Of a stretch of 30,281 nt of DNA, positions 21,800-30,131 are shown piece after piece. This DNA is from a virus: IMG/VR virus record IMGVR_UViG_3300010354_000379, positions 1-30,281 of that record; one strand, given 5' to 3'. Below the pieces are notes generated by a model. The model was not told where the DNA came from and ran no database searches. It worked only from the letters and a program-made list of their open reading frames with translations. The translations under genes and the position numbers were made by a program. Position 1 is the stretch's first letter. The number at the start of each line of letters is the position of its first letter.

Positions 21800-22312
21800 A
21801 TGGCGTGTGCTTTAACAAGCGGTTACACATTAGATTGTAAAGATTCATTAGGCGGTATAAAAGCCGTCTGGTTTATTGAGCACGCCAATGTTTCATCCGT
21901 TACAGAAGCTTCTGGGGTTGTTTCAGCAATCACAAAATCAGCTGGTAAGGTTTTTTACAAGTATGAATTGGTGCGTAATACATCAACCCTTACTGAAAAC
22001 ATTACTGCTTCAGTAGAAAACGGAACTGTTTTCTATGCTCAAGAACTTTCTGTTATTCTTAACAAAATGCAGGCATCTACTAGGAATGAAATCCTATTAC
22101 TTGCTAAAAATGTTTTGATGGCAGTAGTTCAAGATAGCAACGGGAAATATTGGTTGTTAGGTAAGCAAAACGGCATAGACATCACAGGCGGTTCATCCAC
22201 TACGGGTACTGCTCAAGGTGATCGTAATGGTTACACATTGACTTTTACAGGTGGTGAGCCTAGCCTTGCTCCTGAAGTTGCAAGTGGAATCATTGCCGGA
22301 TTGACTTCATAG
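21800..22312 (+). CDS. Putative tail tube-type structural protein
   Basis: A 170-residue protein starting MACALTSGYTLDCKDSLGGI with VWFIEHANV, followed by beta-rich segments and a conserved-looking block ITGGSSTTGTAQGDRNGYTL ending TFTGGEPSLAP. Two cysteines are close to the N-terminus. The size and strand-rich pattern fit tail tube proteins, and similar genes follow capsid genes in Bacteroidota phages. It is bracketed by the capsid hairpin and a strong terminator, so it is probably produced at high level like the capsid. The tube assignment is inferred. Confidence 0.5.
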   Translation: MACALTSGYTLDCKDSLGGIKAVWFIEHANVSSVTEASGVVSAITKSAGKVFYKYELVRNTSTLTENITASVENGTVFYAQELSVILNKMQASTRNEILLLAKNVLMAVVQDSNGKYWLLGKQNGIDITGGSSTTGTAQGDRNGYTLTFTGGEPSLAPEVASGIIAGLTS

Positions 22313-22340
22313 TTTTTGTGGATTCGTGATTATAGGGTCG

Positions 22341-22368
22341 GGGTAGCCATTAGGCTGCCCTTTTTTTT
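22341..22368 (+). terminator. Intrinsic terminator
   Basis: An 8-bp stem GGGTAGCC with GGCTGCCC (one G-T pair), loop ATTA, followed by eight T. It ends the capsid and tail-tube unit. Confidence 0.92.
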
Positions 22369-22410
22369 ATCATTTTGCAAAATGCTATCGGTTTTGCTAT
22401 TTAACTTTAA

Positions 22411-22788
22411 ATGATACATTTAACGAAAGGAAATACCGAAACCGTAATCTTTACGCTTAAGGAAAAGCAAACCCTTGCAAGTCCTAATTATTTATTTGTA
22501 TTTGAGAATAGATCAACTAAAAGCGTAATCAAATTTGTCAAGTTAGTGGCTGATAATACAAGCACTTATAAGGATAGGTTTGATAAATTCAGCATTAAGG
22601 TAAATAACTATTTTAGCCGTGAGGATAGTGGTGAATGGCTTTATTATATCTATGAGCAGGCTTCGGCTACCAATATAAACCCTGAATCAGCTACTACTAT
22701 GCTTGAGGAAGGGATTATGCGTTTAAACGAATCTTCGGAGTATTCATTTACCGAATACGCAACTGATAATACATATATAACAAGATGA
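22411..22788 (+). CDS. Conserved structural protein of Bacteroidota phages, function unknown
   Basis: A 125-residue beta-rich protein. It starts MIHLTKGNTETVIFTLKEKQ followed by NYLFVFENRSTKSVIKFVKL. The C-terminal half contains SGEWLYYIYEQASATNINPE and an acidic end. I associate this pattern with small structural genes just before the portal gene. It overlaps the portal start by four bases (ATGA), so the two are coupled. A tail or fibre-adaptor role is possible. No catalytic residues are apparent. Confidence 0.55.
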   Translation: MIHLTKGNTETVIFTLKEKQTLASPNYLFVFENRSTKSVIKFVKLVADNTSTYKDRFDKFSIKVNNYFSREDSGEWLYYIYEQASATNINPESATTMLEEGIMRLNESSEYSFTEYATDNTYITR

Positions 22789-24803
22789 TGGATAATCTGA
22801 TCATATTAAATTTTCAGGAGGCTAGGCAACCTGAATACAGAGAAAAGAAAGGGGCAAACGGTGGTTATATTGAGTTTGGTGAAAAGAACGAATACCCTAC
22901 CTATTTGCTGACCCTTTATAACAAATCAGCAAAGCATAACGCAATCGTAAAGGGTAAGGTAAACTATATAATTGGCAACGGATGGGATACGAAAGAGCAA
23001 GACCCAATCGCAGAACAGTTTATTAAGCAGCCTAACTATTATGAGAGCCTTGACGACTTAACCAGAAAAGTATCAATTGATATTGAGGTTTTTGGAGGTG
23101 CGTATCTTGAGGTTATTTGGTCCGTAACGGGTGGGCAGATTACGCAGGTTTGCCATATTGACTATACAAAGATTAGGAGCAATAAAGACAATACGCAGTT
23201 CTGGTACAAAAAGGATTGGACGGATAGAAAAGAAGACCCAATCATTATCAATGCTTTCAATACACAAAATAGAGTAGGAAAGCAGATATTGTATTTAAAG
23301 GAATATAGACCCGGATTAGACACGTATGCTCTGCCCGGATATATGGGTTCACTTAATTACATTGAGTCCGATATTGAGGTATCTAAACACGTTCTAGGCA
23401 ATGCACAGACTGGGTTCTCTGCTAGTAAACTTATTACCCTTCCAAATGGTGAGCCTTCACCCGATGAAAAGCGTAATATTGAACGCAGGTTCTCGGATAG
23501 GTTTAGTGGATCGGATGGCAAAAAGTTCATTCTTTCCTTTACCAATGACCCTGCCCGAAAGCCTATCATTGAGGATTTAGGAGCGTCTGATATAACAAAA
23601 GAAGACTTCAGCCGTGTAGATACGATCATTCAGCAAAACATATTCGCAGGACATCAAATCGTTTCGCCTATGCTATTCGGTATTAAAGCCGAAGGTCAAT
23701 TAGGCGGTGCAACGGAATTGATGACGGCTTATGAGATATTTAAAAGTACATACGCTAACGATAAGCAACAATACCTAGAAGGTGTTTTTAATATGCTTGC
23801 TCGGATAAAGGGTGCTACTTCGGATATGTACATAAAACCAGTTGAACCTATCGGGGTACAATTGAGTGAGGCTGCTTTGTTACAGATAGCTCCAAAAGGA
23901 TGGCTATTGGAAAAAGCAGGTATTGATGTAAGCAAATATGAGCCTGTACAAAGTGAGCCGTTAAGTCCTGAAGGTGTAACACAGCAAGATCAACAGATCA
24001 ATGAGAATTTAAAAAACCTAACGGGCAGACAATACCAACATTTGCAGCGTGTAATTCGTGAATTTAGCAAGGGTAAGATCAGCAAAGAAATGGCGGTTAC
24101 TATGCTAAAAAGTGGACTGGGTTTGAATGATAATGACATTAATGTAATGCTCGGAATTGATGATGACCCACAAACGGAAGATTATCAATTCTCTGCTGAC
24201 ATTTTAGAAACGGTTATCGGTGTATTTTCTGAATTTGGCGTTGACAATAAAGAATATGAGGTTTTAAAAAGCCGTTCTGTATTCAGTCAAGATCAAGCCT
24301 TTGCGGAGGAGTTTGTAATTGATAAAGAGGTTGACAAAAGGATTTTAGAGGTAATAAAAAAAGATAGTAAAATATCAATTGAGAATATCGCTCGTGCAGT
24401 ACGTTCAACAGTTGATTACGTAGAGCAAAGGATTAAAGACTTTGTAGCTGCAAACGTACTCAAGTACGATGTAGTTAAAAACGAAAGGTCTTTGCTGAAG
24501 CCAGTTAGTGAAATCGTTGACAAGCCTTTAAAGACTACGATTGAGGTTTTATATTCTTATGAATGGAAACCTGAAGTTCCTATTTGGCAGCGTAATACTC
24601 CTGCACATCCTTCTAGACCATTTTGTCAAAGGTTAATGGGGTTAGATCGTTTTTATACACGTAAAGATATAGAAACCTTAACGCTTCGTTTAGGATATTC
24701 AGTTTTTGATCGTGGCGGTGGTTGGTGGACAATGCCTAACGGTGTGCGTTCCGAGTCTTGTCGGCATGAGTGGAGGCAAAATGTGGTAGTTAAAAAGAAA
24801 TAA
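22785..24803 (+). CDS. Portal protein with winged-helix and MuF-like C-terminal domains
   Basis: A 672-residue portal. The N-terminal 400 residues carry portal features: GKVNYIIGNGWDTKEQDP, FGGAYLEVIWSVTGGQI, then FAGHQIVSPMLFGIKAEGQL and ELMTAYEIFKSTYA. Two more parts follow. About residues 510-560 (KRILEVIKKDSKISIENIAR, YVEQRIKDFVAANVL) read as a winged-helix-like domain. About 589-672 (EVPIWQRNTPAHPSRPFCQR, GLDRFYTRKDIETLTLRLGY, RGGGWWTMPNG, CRHEW) resemble the C-terminal part of MuF-type head proteins. It would be the channel through which terminase pumps DNA. The portal gene lies after the capsid and about 10 kb from terL. Confidence 0.85.
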   Translation: MMDNLIILNFQEARQPEYREKKGANGGYIEFGEKNEYPTYLLTLYNKSAKHNAIVKGKVNYIIGNGWDTKEQDPIAEQFIKQPNYYESLDDLTRKVSIDIEVFGGAYLEVIWSVTGGQITQVCHIDYTKIRSNKDNTQFWYKKDWTDRKEDPIIINAFNTQNRVGKQILYLKEYRPGLDTYALPGYMGSLNYIESDIEVSKHVLGNAQTGFSASKLITLPNGEPSPDEKRNIERRFSDRFSGSDGKKFILSFTNDPARKPIIEDLGASDITKEDFSRVDTIIQQNIFAGHQIVSPMLFGIKAEGQLGGATELMTAYEIFKSTYANDKQQYLEGVFNMLARIKGATSDMYIKPVEPIGVQLSEAALLQIAPKGWLLEKAGIDVSKYEPVQSEPLSPEGVTQQDQQINENLKNLTGRQYQHLQRVIREFSKGKISKEMAVTMLKSGLGLNDNDINVMLGIDDDPQTEDYQFSADILETVIGVFSEFGVDNKEYEVLKSRSVFSQDQAFAEEFVIDKEVDKRILEVIKKDSKISIENIARAVRSTVDYVEQRIKDFVAANVLKYDVVKNERSLLKPVSEIVDKPLKTTIEVLYSYEWKPEVPIWQRNTPAHPSRPFCQRLMGLDRFYTRKDIETLTLRLGYSVFDRGGGWWTMPNGVRSESCRHEWRQNVVVKKK

Positions 24804-24805
24804 CA

Positions 24806-25396
24806 ATGAGCAGAAATATTTTATTTATTTCGGTTGATACGATAAAAGAGCGGACTGGTTTACATTTTAATGTTGATCCAAAGTTAGTATTGCCTGACAT
24901 TCAATATGCACAGGATAGCTACATACTACCTGCGTTAGGTACGGCATTATATGAGCGTTTACAAGACGGTGTAGAGTGTAAAGACTTGAATTGCGATGAG
25001 CAAGATTTGCTTGATAAATACATTACCCCTTGTTTGGTTTACTTTGTGATGAGTGAACTTCCAATGGGTTTATCCTATCAGTTCTATAACAAAGGATTGG
25101 TACGTAAAACGGGAGATGCACAAACAGAACCTTCGGCTTCGGAGTTGACAGATGTAGCCAATCGTTACATGGCACGTGCAGAATTTTACAAGCAGCGTTT
25201 GATTAAGTGGTTAAAAGAACAAAACAATAATAGCAAATTCCCAGAGTATAGCAATCCGGGTACAGGAGTGGATATAATCGTTCCTGACAACGAAGGATAT
25301 ACAACTACGATATGGCTTGGAGATGATGACTGTTGTGCAGGCAAAACCTTTGAGGAAAAATATCAAGGTAATATAAATAGATGCTGTGGCAAATAA
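24806..25396 (+). CDS. Head-tail connector-like protein (DUF6712 type)
   Basis: A 196-residue protein. TIKERTGLHFNVDPKLVLPD, then QYAQDSYILPALGTALYERL, is the pattern of the DUF6712 family of Bacteroidota phages, helical adaptors with the role of HK97 gp6-type connectors. The C-terminal third is looser, has a Cys-rich end (DDCCAGK, RCCGK) and may contact the tail. It starts two bases after the portal stop, which agrees with a head-completion role. The Cys-Cys pairs could be metal-binding or simply disulphide-prone. Confidence 0.65.
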   Translation: MSRNILFISVDTIKERTGLHFNVDPKLVLPDIQYAQDSYILPALGTALYERLQDGVECKDLNCDEQDLLDKYITPCLVYFVMSELPMGLSYQFYNKGLVRKTGDAQTEPSASELTDVANRYMARAEFYKQRLIKWLKEQNNNSKFPEYSNPGTGVDIIVPDNEGYTTTIWLGDDDCCAGKTFEEKYQGNINRCCGK

Positions 25397-25550
25397 AACA
25401 TTTCACAAAAAGAATCAAGAGAAACTGAAAGTCTATCTTGAGAAAATAGAGAAAAATGGCAGTAACACTAAATCAAATAGTTGCAAGGATTCAAGGGATA
25501 GCGGAAAAACACCAACAAATAAAGACGGTATTTTTCGGAAATCTCTTTGA
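25386..25550 (+). CDS. Possible small basic protein (GTG start), uncertain
   Basis: A 54-residue frame starting GTG that overlaps the end of the connector gene. The first 25 residues (MANKTFHKKNQEKLKVYLEK) look like a real helix and fill the otherwise empty 59 bases between genes. The remaining part overlaps the next gene in another frame and has weak protein character. It could be a short coupled gene, or just chance. Confidence 0.25.
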   Translation: MANKTFHKKNQEKLKVYLEKIEKNGSNTKSNSCKDSRDSGKTPTNKDGIFRKSL

Positions 25551-25911
25551 GTTTTTAGCTAAAACACCAGATGCTCGCTATCCTGCGATGTATTTTGATG
25601 TTGTGAATGCAAGCATAAACGGAAGTGTTACTACAATAACATTTTCTTTTTTCTTTATGGATAGGGTATTATCAGAACTATCAAACGAAACGGAAGTTTT
25701 AAGCGATCAGCTTTTGATTGCTCAAGATATTTTGTCGCAGTTTAGATATAACCAATACCCTGAATTTGTAACGGGTGAAACCATACCGATAGAATTTTTT
25801 ACGGAGGAATCACCCGATTTAATTGCAGGAGTTAAGGCAGATATTGATTTTGAAATTGATTTTGCTCTTGATAGGTGTGCAGTACCGACAACGTACACAT
25901 ACCCAAGTTAA
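25456..25911 (+). CDS. Putative tail completion/terminator protein
   Basis: A 151-residue protein with a long N-terminal helix (LNQIVARIQGIAEKHQQIKT), then strands (MYFDVVNASINGSVTTITFS) and a helix DRVLSELSNETEVLSDQLLI. This alpha-beta-alpha pattern and size resemble tail terminator or completion proteins (lambda gpU-like). Its place right after the connector fits a head-tail joining role. There is an acidic C-terminus. No direct motif confirms it, and it might equally be a neck protein. Confidence 0.45.
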   Translation: MAVTLNQIVARIQGIAEKHQQIKTVFFGNLFEFLAKTPDARYPAMYFDVVNASINGSVTTITFSFFFMDRVLSELSNETEVLSDQLLIAQDILSQFRYNQYPEFVTGETIPIEFFTEESPDLIAGVKADIDFEIDFALDRCAVPTTYTYPS

Positions 25912-25932
25912 ACTATATAAATGAAATAAACG

Positions 25933-26280
25933 ATGAGTTCAGATTTAAGACCGGCAAAGTGGGACATAACAATATGGAGGAACGATACATGGGTTCAGGT
26001 ATATTCTTTAACCCTTGATTCCAACCCGATTGATTTGCAGAATGCTACTATTTATATTCACGTACGTAAAGGCTGCGGAGGCACTCTTGCTCTTTCATTA
26101 ACGAATGGAGATGGCTTAACGATTACAGGTGCTGACAATAATCAAATTAGCATTAGCAAGTTAGTTGATATTGAAAAGGGTACTTATAAATGGGATTTGC
26201 AAGTTACCTATTCAAGCGGTATAGTTAAGACTTACATTGAGGGAGAATTTGTAGTTCAAGATGACGTAACAAAACCATAA
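25933..26280 (+). CDS. Beta-rich baseplate/fibre adaptor-like protein
   Basis: A 115-residue protein made of short strands (AKWDITIWRNDTWVQVYSLT; ATIYIHVRKGCGGTLALSLT; YKWDLQVTYSSGIVKTYIEG). Its pattern resembles the N-terminal part of BppU-type baseplate proteins: a conserved first strand with W, a D-L-x-N-A-T turn and a final EGEF strand. It lies two bases before the large fibre gene, so an adaptor that attaches the fibre to the tail is the simplest reading. It is not confirmed by any catalytic or known motif. Confidence 0.5.
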   Translation: MSSDLRPAKWDITIWRNDTWVQVYSLTLDSNPIDLQNATIYIHVRKGCGGTLALSLTNGDGLTITGADNNQISISKLVDIEKGTYKWDLQVTYSSGIVKTYIEGEFVVQDDVTKP

Positions 26281-26282
26281 AA

Positions 26283-29200
26283 ATGGCAATTGATATAAAC
26301 GCAACAAATCAGATTGTAGAGATTAATGAAAACAGTCAAGTTGTTGAAATTAATACTACAAGTCCAATTGTTGAAATTAACGCTACAAGTCAAGTTGTTG
26401 AAATTAATGCTTCAAGCGGTATAATAGAATACGATCCTGTAAACTTAATCACAAACGTACGGAATCAGACAGGTTCAACGATTGCAAAGTTTAAGGTTGT
26501 ATATATTAGCGGAGCGACTGGGAATAAACCACTAATAACGCTTGCAAGTAATTTAACAGAAGCTGCATCGTCAAAAACGTATGGACTTACACGTGATACA
26601 ATCGCTAATAATGGAACTGGTTATGTTGTAACTGTTGGTGAATTAAGAAATGTTGATACTTCTGCATTTAATGAAGGTGATCAGCTTTGGTTAGGAACAA
26701 ACGGAAATGTTTTAACTGCTCCTCCTGCCGAACCTGCACACGCAGTATTTATAGGATTTATTGTTCGTTCACATCCAATATTAGGCGTTGTTGATGTTCG
26801 TATTCAAAATGGTTATGAATTAAACGAAATACATGGGGTTGAAATTACAAACCCTACAAATAATCAAGTGCTTAAATATAATAGCACGACTGGATTATGG
26901 ATTAATTCATCCGATCTTGATACTGGTATAACAACAATAAATTCACTTACTGCTACAACTCAAAATTTTGCAACTGGAACAAGCGGTACAGACTTTAATA
27001 TTACGAGTACAATTGCTACACATACTTTTAATATTCCAAATGCTTCTTCTATAAATAGAGGTTTATTAACGACAACCGATTGGACTACCTTTAATGATAA
27101 GCAATCTGCTATAAGTTTAACAACTACTGGAAGTAGTGGTTCATCAACTTTTATTGGAAATACTTTAAACATTCCAACATATACTATTTCAGGTTTAGGA
27201 GGTGTGCCAACAACTAGGACATTAACTATAAACGGAACGGCTTTAGATTTATCAGCCGATAGGTCATGGAATGTTGGAACAGTTACTTCGGTTGCCATGA
27301 GCGTTCCAACAGGCTTTGCAATTGGTGGCATTCCAATAACATCAAGCGGTACACTTGCTCTTTCTTTTGCAAGTGGTTACTCACTACCCACAACGGCATC
27401 ACAAACAAATTGGGATGCTGCATACAATGACAAAATAAATAGTGCTTCAGTTAGTGGAACAACTACTAAGACACTTACACTTACTCAGCAGGATGGAGGA
27501 ACTATTACTGCATCATGGACAGATGATAACACAGATGCAGTTACTTCAGTATTCGGAAGGACAGGTGCAGTAGTTGCAACTGAGGGAGATTATAACTTGA
27601 CTCAGTTAGGAGATGTAACAATTACTACTCCTAGTAATGGTCAGGTATTAAAGTATAATGGAACTTCATGGATAAATGATACAGGATATGTAGGTACGGT
27701 TACAAGTGTTGGTTTATCTGTTCCAACAGGATTGTCTGTTTCAGGATCACCAATAACAACAAGCGGTACACTAGCAATATCTTTGACTGCAGGATATAGT
27801 ATTCCAACCACAACAAAACAAAGTGAATGGGATTCAGCATACAATGATAAAATTAATTCTGCAGCAGTTACAGGAACGACTACAAAAACTTTGACTCTTA
27901 GTCAGCAAGATGGAGGTACGATCACTGCCTCTTGGAGTGATATAGATACAAGTGGTATTACAAGTTTAAATGGGCTTACTGCAACTACACAAACATTTGC
28001 AAATGATACAAATGTAATTATAACATCTGCTACTTCTACGCATACGATTGGCTGGTCCGGTCAGCTCGCTATTTCAAGGGGAGGCACAGGGTTGAGTGCA
28101 TTGGGTACGGCTGGTCAATTGCTTCGTGTGAATACGGGAGCAACAGCATTAGAATATTTCACGCCAACGTATATCAGCGGAAACCAAACGATCACTATTT
28201 CAGGCGATGCAAGTGGATCAGGAACAACGGCAATCACGCTGACGCTTGCAACGGTCAATTCAAACGTGGGTACGTTTAACAACGTAACGGTAAACGCAAA
28301 GGGATTGGTCACAGCTGCTTCAAATGTTGCTTATTTAACAGCAAACCAATCAATCACATGGACTGCTGCTGGGGATGTTTCAGGTACGGCTTCAGGTGCA
28401 ACATCAATCACGCCATCGCTTACCGTTACCGGTTTGCGTGGGGTAGCATTACCGACATTGACAGCAGGCGGTGGGTTTTTAAAATATACTGGAACGGGAA
28501 CGAACACATGGGTGTTTGACACGTCAACATATTTGACTGCTGCAATCACTTCGTTGAATGGATTGACAGCAGCGACACAAACATTTGCCAACGACACGAA
28601 TGTCACAATCACTTCTGCAACATCTACACATACAATTGGTTGGAGTGGACAATTAGCAGTAGGGCGTGGAGGTTCTGGAGCATCAACATTAACTGGTGTT
28701 TTAATTGGAAATGGTACTTCGGCATTTACTGGAGTAACTGGTACTGCATCACAATATTTGAGAAGAAATGCAGGAGATACTGCGTATGAATTTGGTGCAA
28801 TATCTGGGTCAGATGTAACTGGTGCAGCATTAACTAAAACAGACGATACAAACGTAACATTAACTTTAGGTGGTACTCCAGCAACGTCATTATTAAGGGC
28901 AGCAAGTTTAACATTAGGATGGACTGGACAACTATCTATTGCAAGAGGTGGAACTGGGTTAAGTGCATTGGGTACGGCAAACCAATTATTAAGGGTAAAC
29001 GGAGGTGCTACGGCTTTAGAGTATTTTACTCCTACGTATTTTACTTTACCATCTCTTACAAGCGGGTCGGTTTTGTTTAGCAATGGAACTACGATTGCTC
29101 AAGACAATGCAAACTTCTTTTGGGATGATACTAATAATCGGTTAGGTATTGGTATGCAGAATCCTTATGCGAAGTTGACTACTTCAGTTAGTGGTACTTT

Positions 29201-30131
29201 TACAACAAATAGCAATGATTCCGATTATTCAACTTATGGATTATGGATAGCAGATGCTAATCCAACAAATGCAATAGGTGGGGCTATTGGTTTTGGTAGT
29301 AGTACGGGAAGAAAATTAGCTGCAATAGGAGCATACCACGAAGCCGATGCTGACCAAGTTGGCTTAAAATTTTATGTTCAACCTACGGCTACTGGATCTT
29401 CTGGTGTATTGACAGAGGCAATGTATATTGCTTCTTCAGGCAACTTAGGATTAGGAGTTACACCGAGTGCGTGGAGTACTTCATACAAAGTACTTCAATT
29501 AAATGCACAATCTGCTATTTGGGGGTCTAGTGATGCAATATTTCTTAGTGTAAATCAATTTCAAAACACATCAGGTTCTAATCGTTACATAGCAAACGGG
29601 TTTGCTACTCAATATAGACAAGATGGAGGGCAACATCAATTCTACACCGCTCCATCAGGCACAGCAGGTAACGCTATAACTTTCACCCAAGCGATGACGT
29701 TGACGAGTGGTGGTAACGTATTAGTCGGCACAACCACAGATGCAGGGTATAAGTTAGACATAACAGGCAATCTTCGTGCAACTACTGGTATAAAGGATAC
29801 ACGTGTTGATCCACGTTCAATCACAACAACATCAACAGCAACGCTAACGCCTGACGTTAGTGCTGACGATTTCTTTACGGTGACTGCACAGGCTGCAAGT
29901 ATAACACTTGCAAATCCAACTGGTACTCCTGTTGAGGGTCAAAAGATAATGGTTCGCATAAAAGATAACGGAACATCAAGATCAATTCTTTATGGTACTC
30001 AATATAGAGCATCAAGTGATTATGCTTTGCCAACTGCAACAACAGTGAGCCGTACTATATATCTTGGATTTATTTATAATAGTATAGACACAAAGTGGGA
30101 CTTAATAGCAAAACTTGACAATTTCGCATAA
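26283..30131 (+). CDS. Large repetitive tail fibre protein
   Basis: A 1,282-residue, Thr/Ser/Gly-rich fibre. The N-terminus has four 9-residue repeats (type SQVVEINAT). The shaft then holds two 84-residue repeats (GTVTSVAMSVPTGF type), SVFGRTGAVVATEGDYN, a motif found in many phage tail fibres, and a family of GWSGQLAISRGGTG modules. About residues 950-1180 are a less repetitive region (LGIGMQNPYAKL, LGVTPSAW) that may bind the receptor. The C-terminal domain (ITTTSTATLTPDVSADDFFT to the end) looks like a compact cap. It should recognise the host surface. A GC-rich segment at about 28040-28680 suggests a mosaic origin. Confidence 0.85.
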   Translation: MAIDINATNQIVEINENSQVVEINTTSPIVEINATSQVVEINASSGIIEYDPVNLITNVRNQTGSTIAKFKVVYISGATGNKPLITLASNLTEAASSKTYGLTRDTIANNGTGYVVTVGELRNVDTSAFNEGDQLWLGTNGNVLTAPPAEPAHAVFIGFIVRSHPILGVVDVRIQNGYELNEIHGVEITNPTNNQVLKYNSTTGLWINSSDLDTGITTINSLTATTQNFATGTSGTDFNITSTIATHTFNIPNASSINRGLLTTTDWTTFNDKQSAISLTTTGSSGSSTFIGNTLNIPTYTISGLGGVPTTRTLTINGTALDLSADRSWNVGTVTSVAMSVPTGFAIGGIPITSSGTLALSFASGYSLPTTASQTNWDAAYNDKINSASVSGTTTKTLTLTQQDGGTITASWTDDNTDAVTSVFGRTGAVVATEGDYNLTQLGDVTITTPSNGQVLKYNGTSWINDTGYVGTVTSVGLSVPTGLSVSGSPITTSGTLAISLTAGYSIPTTTKQSEWDSAYNDKINSAAVTGTTTKTLTLSQQDGGTITASWSDIDTSGITSLNGLTATTQTFANDTNVIITSATSTHTIGWSGQLAISRGGTGLSALGTAGQLLRVNTGATALEYFTPTYISGNQTITISGDASGSGTTAITLTLATVNSNVGTFNNVTVNAKGLVTAASNVAYLTANQSITWTAAGDVSGTASGATSITPSLTVTGLRGVALPTLTAGGGFLKYTGTGTNTWVFDTSTYLTAAITSLNGLTAATQTFANDTNVTITSATSTHTIGWSGQLAVGRGGSGASTLTGVLIGNGTSAFTGVTGTASQYLRRNAGDTAYEFGAISGSDVTGAALTKTDDTNVTLTLGGTPATSLLRAASLTLGWTGQLSIARGGTGLSALGTANQLLRVNGGATALEYFTPTYFTLPSLTSGSVLFSNGTTIAQDNANFFWDDTNNRLGIGMQNPYAKLTTSVSGTFTTNSNDSDYSTYGLWIADANPTNAIGGAIGFGSSTGRKLAAIGAYHEADADQVGLKFYVQPTATGSSGVLTEAMYIASSGNLGLGVTPSAWSTSYKVLQLNAQSAIWGSSDAIFLSVNQFQNTSGSNRYIANGFATQYRQDGGQHQFYTAPSGTAGNAITFTQAMTLTSGGNVLVGTTTDAGYKLDITGNLRATTGIKDTRVDPRSITTTSTATLTPDVSADDFFTVTAQAASITLANPTGTPVEGQKIMVRIKDNGTSRSILYGTQYRASSDYALPTATTVSRTIYLGFIYNSIDTKWDLIAKLDNFA
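26307..26414 (+). repeat. Four tandem 27-bp repeats at the fibre N-terminus
   Basis: Units at 26307, 26334, 26361 and 26388 encode NQIVEINEN, SQVVEINTT, SPIVEINAT and SQVVEINAS. The alternating hydrophobic pattern suggests beta-strands or a triple-stranded stalk at the tail-attachment end. A degenerate earlier copy (AIDINAT) is at the very start. Confidence 0.85.
27276..27944 (+). repeat. Two 84-residue repeats in the fibre shaft
   Basis: Copies at 27276-27527 and 27693-27944 share GTVTSV, SVPTG, PIT.SGTLA, AYNDKINSA, GTTTKTLTL and QQDGGTITASW. They are separated by the FGRTGAVV segment. The nucleotide sequences have drifted more than the protein, so the duplication is old or kept apart by selection against recombination. 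Confidence 0.8.
27966..29040 (+). repeat. Three related fibre modules (GWSGQLAISRGGTG type)
   Basis: Module copies begin at about 27966, 28554 and 28911. The first two share LNGLTA-TTQTFANDTNV, then SATSTHTIGWSGQLA. The first and third share RGGTGLSALGTA, QLLRVN and GATALEYFTPTY. Identical residues are often written with different codons, for example the two copies of STHTIGW. Confidence 0.75.

Noticed and set aside
28331-29083. A 250-codon open frame on the - strand inside the tail fibre
   Set aside because: Its Val/Pro/Ala-rich composition is the antisense of Thr/Gly/Ser-rich repeats. It lies wholly inside a convincing fibre gene and has no start context.
26283-30131. Diversity-generating retroelement variable region in the fibre
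   Set aside because: No reverse transcriptase, template repeat or adenine-targeted near-copy was found in the window. The repeats differ mainly at synonymous positions.
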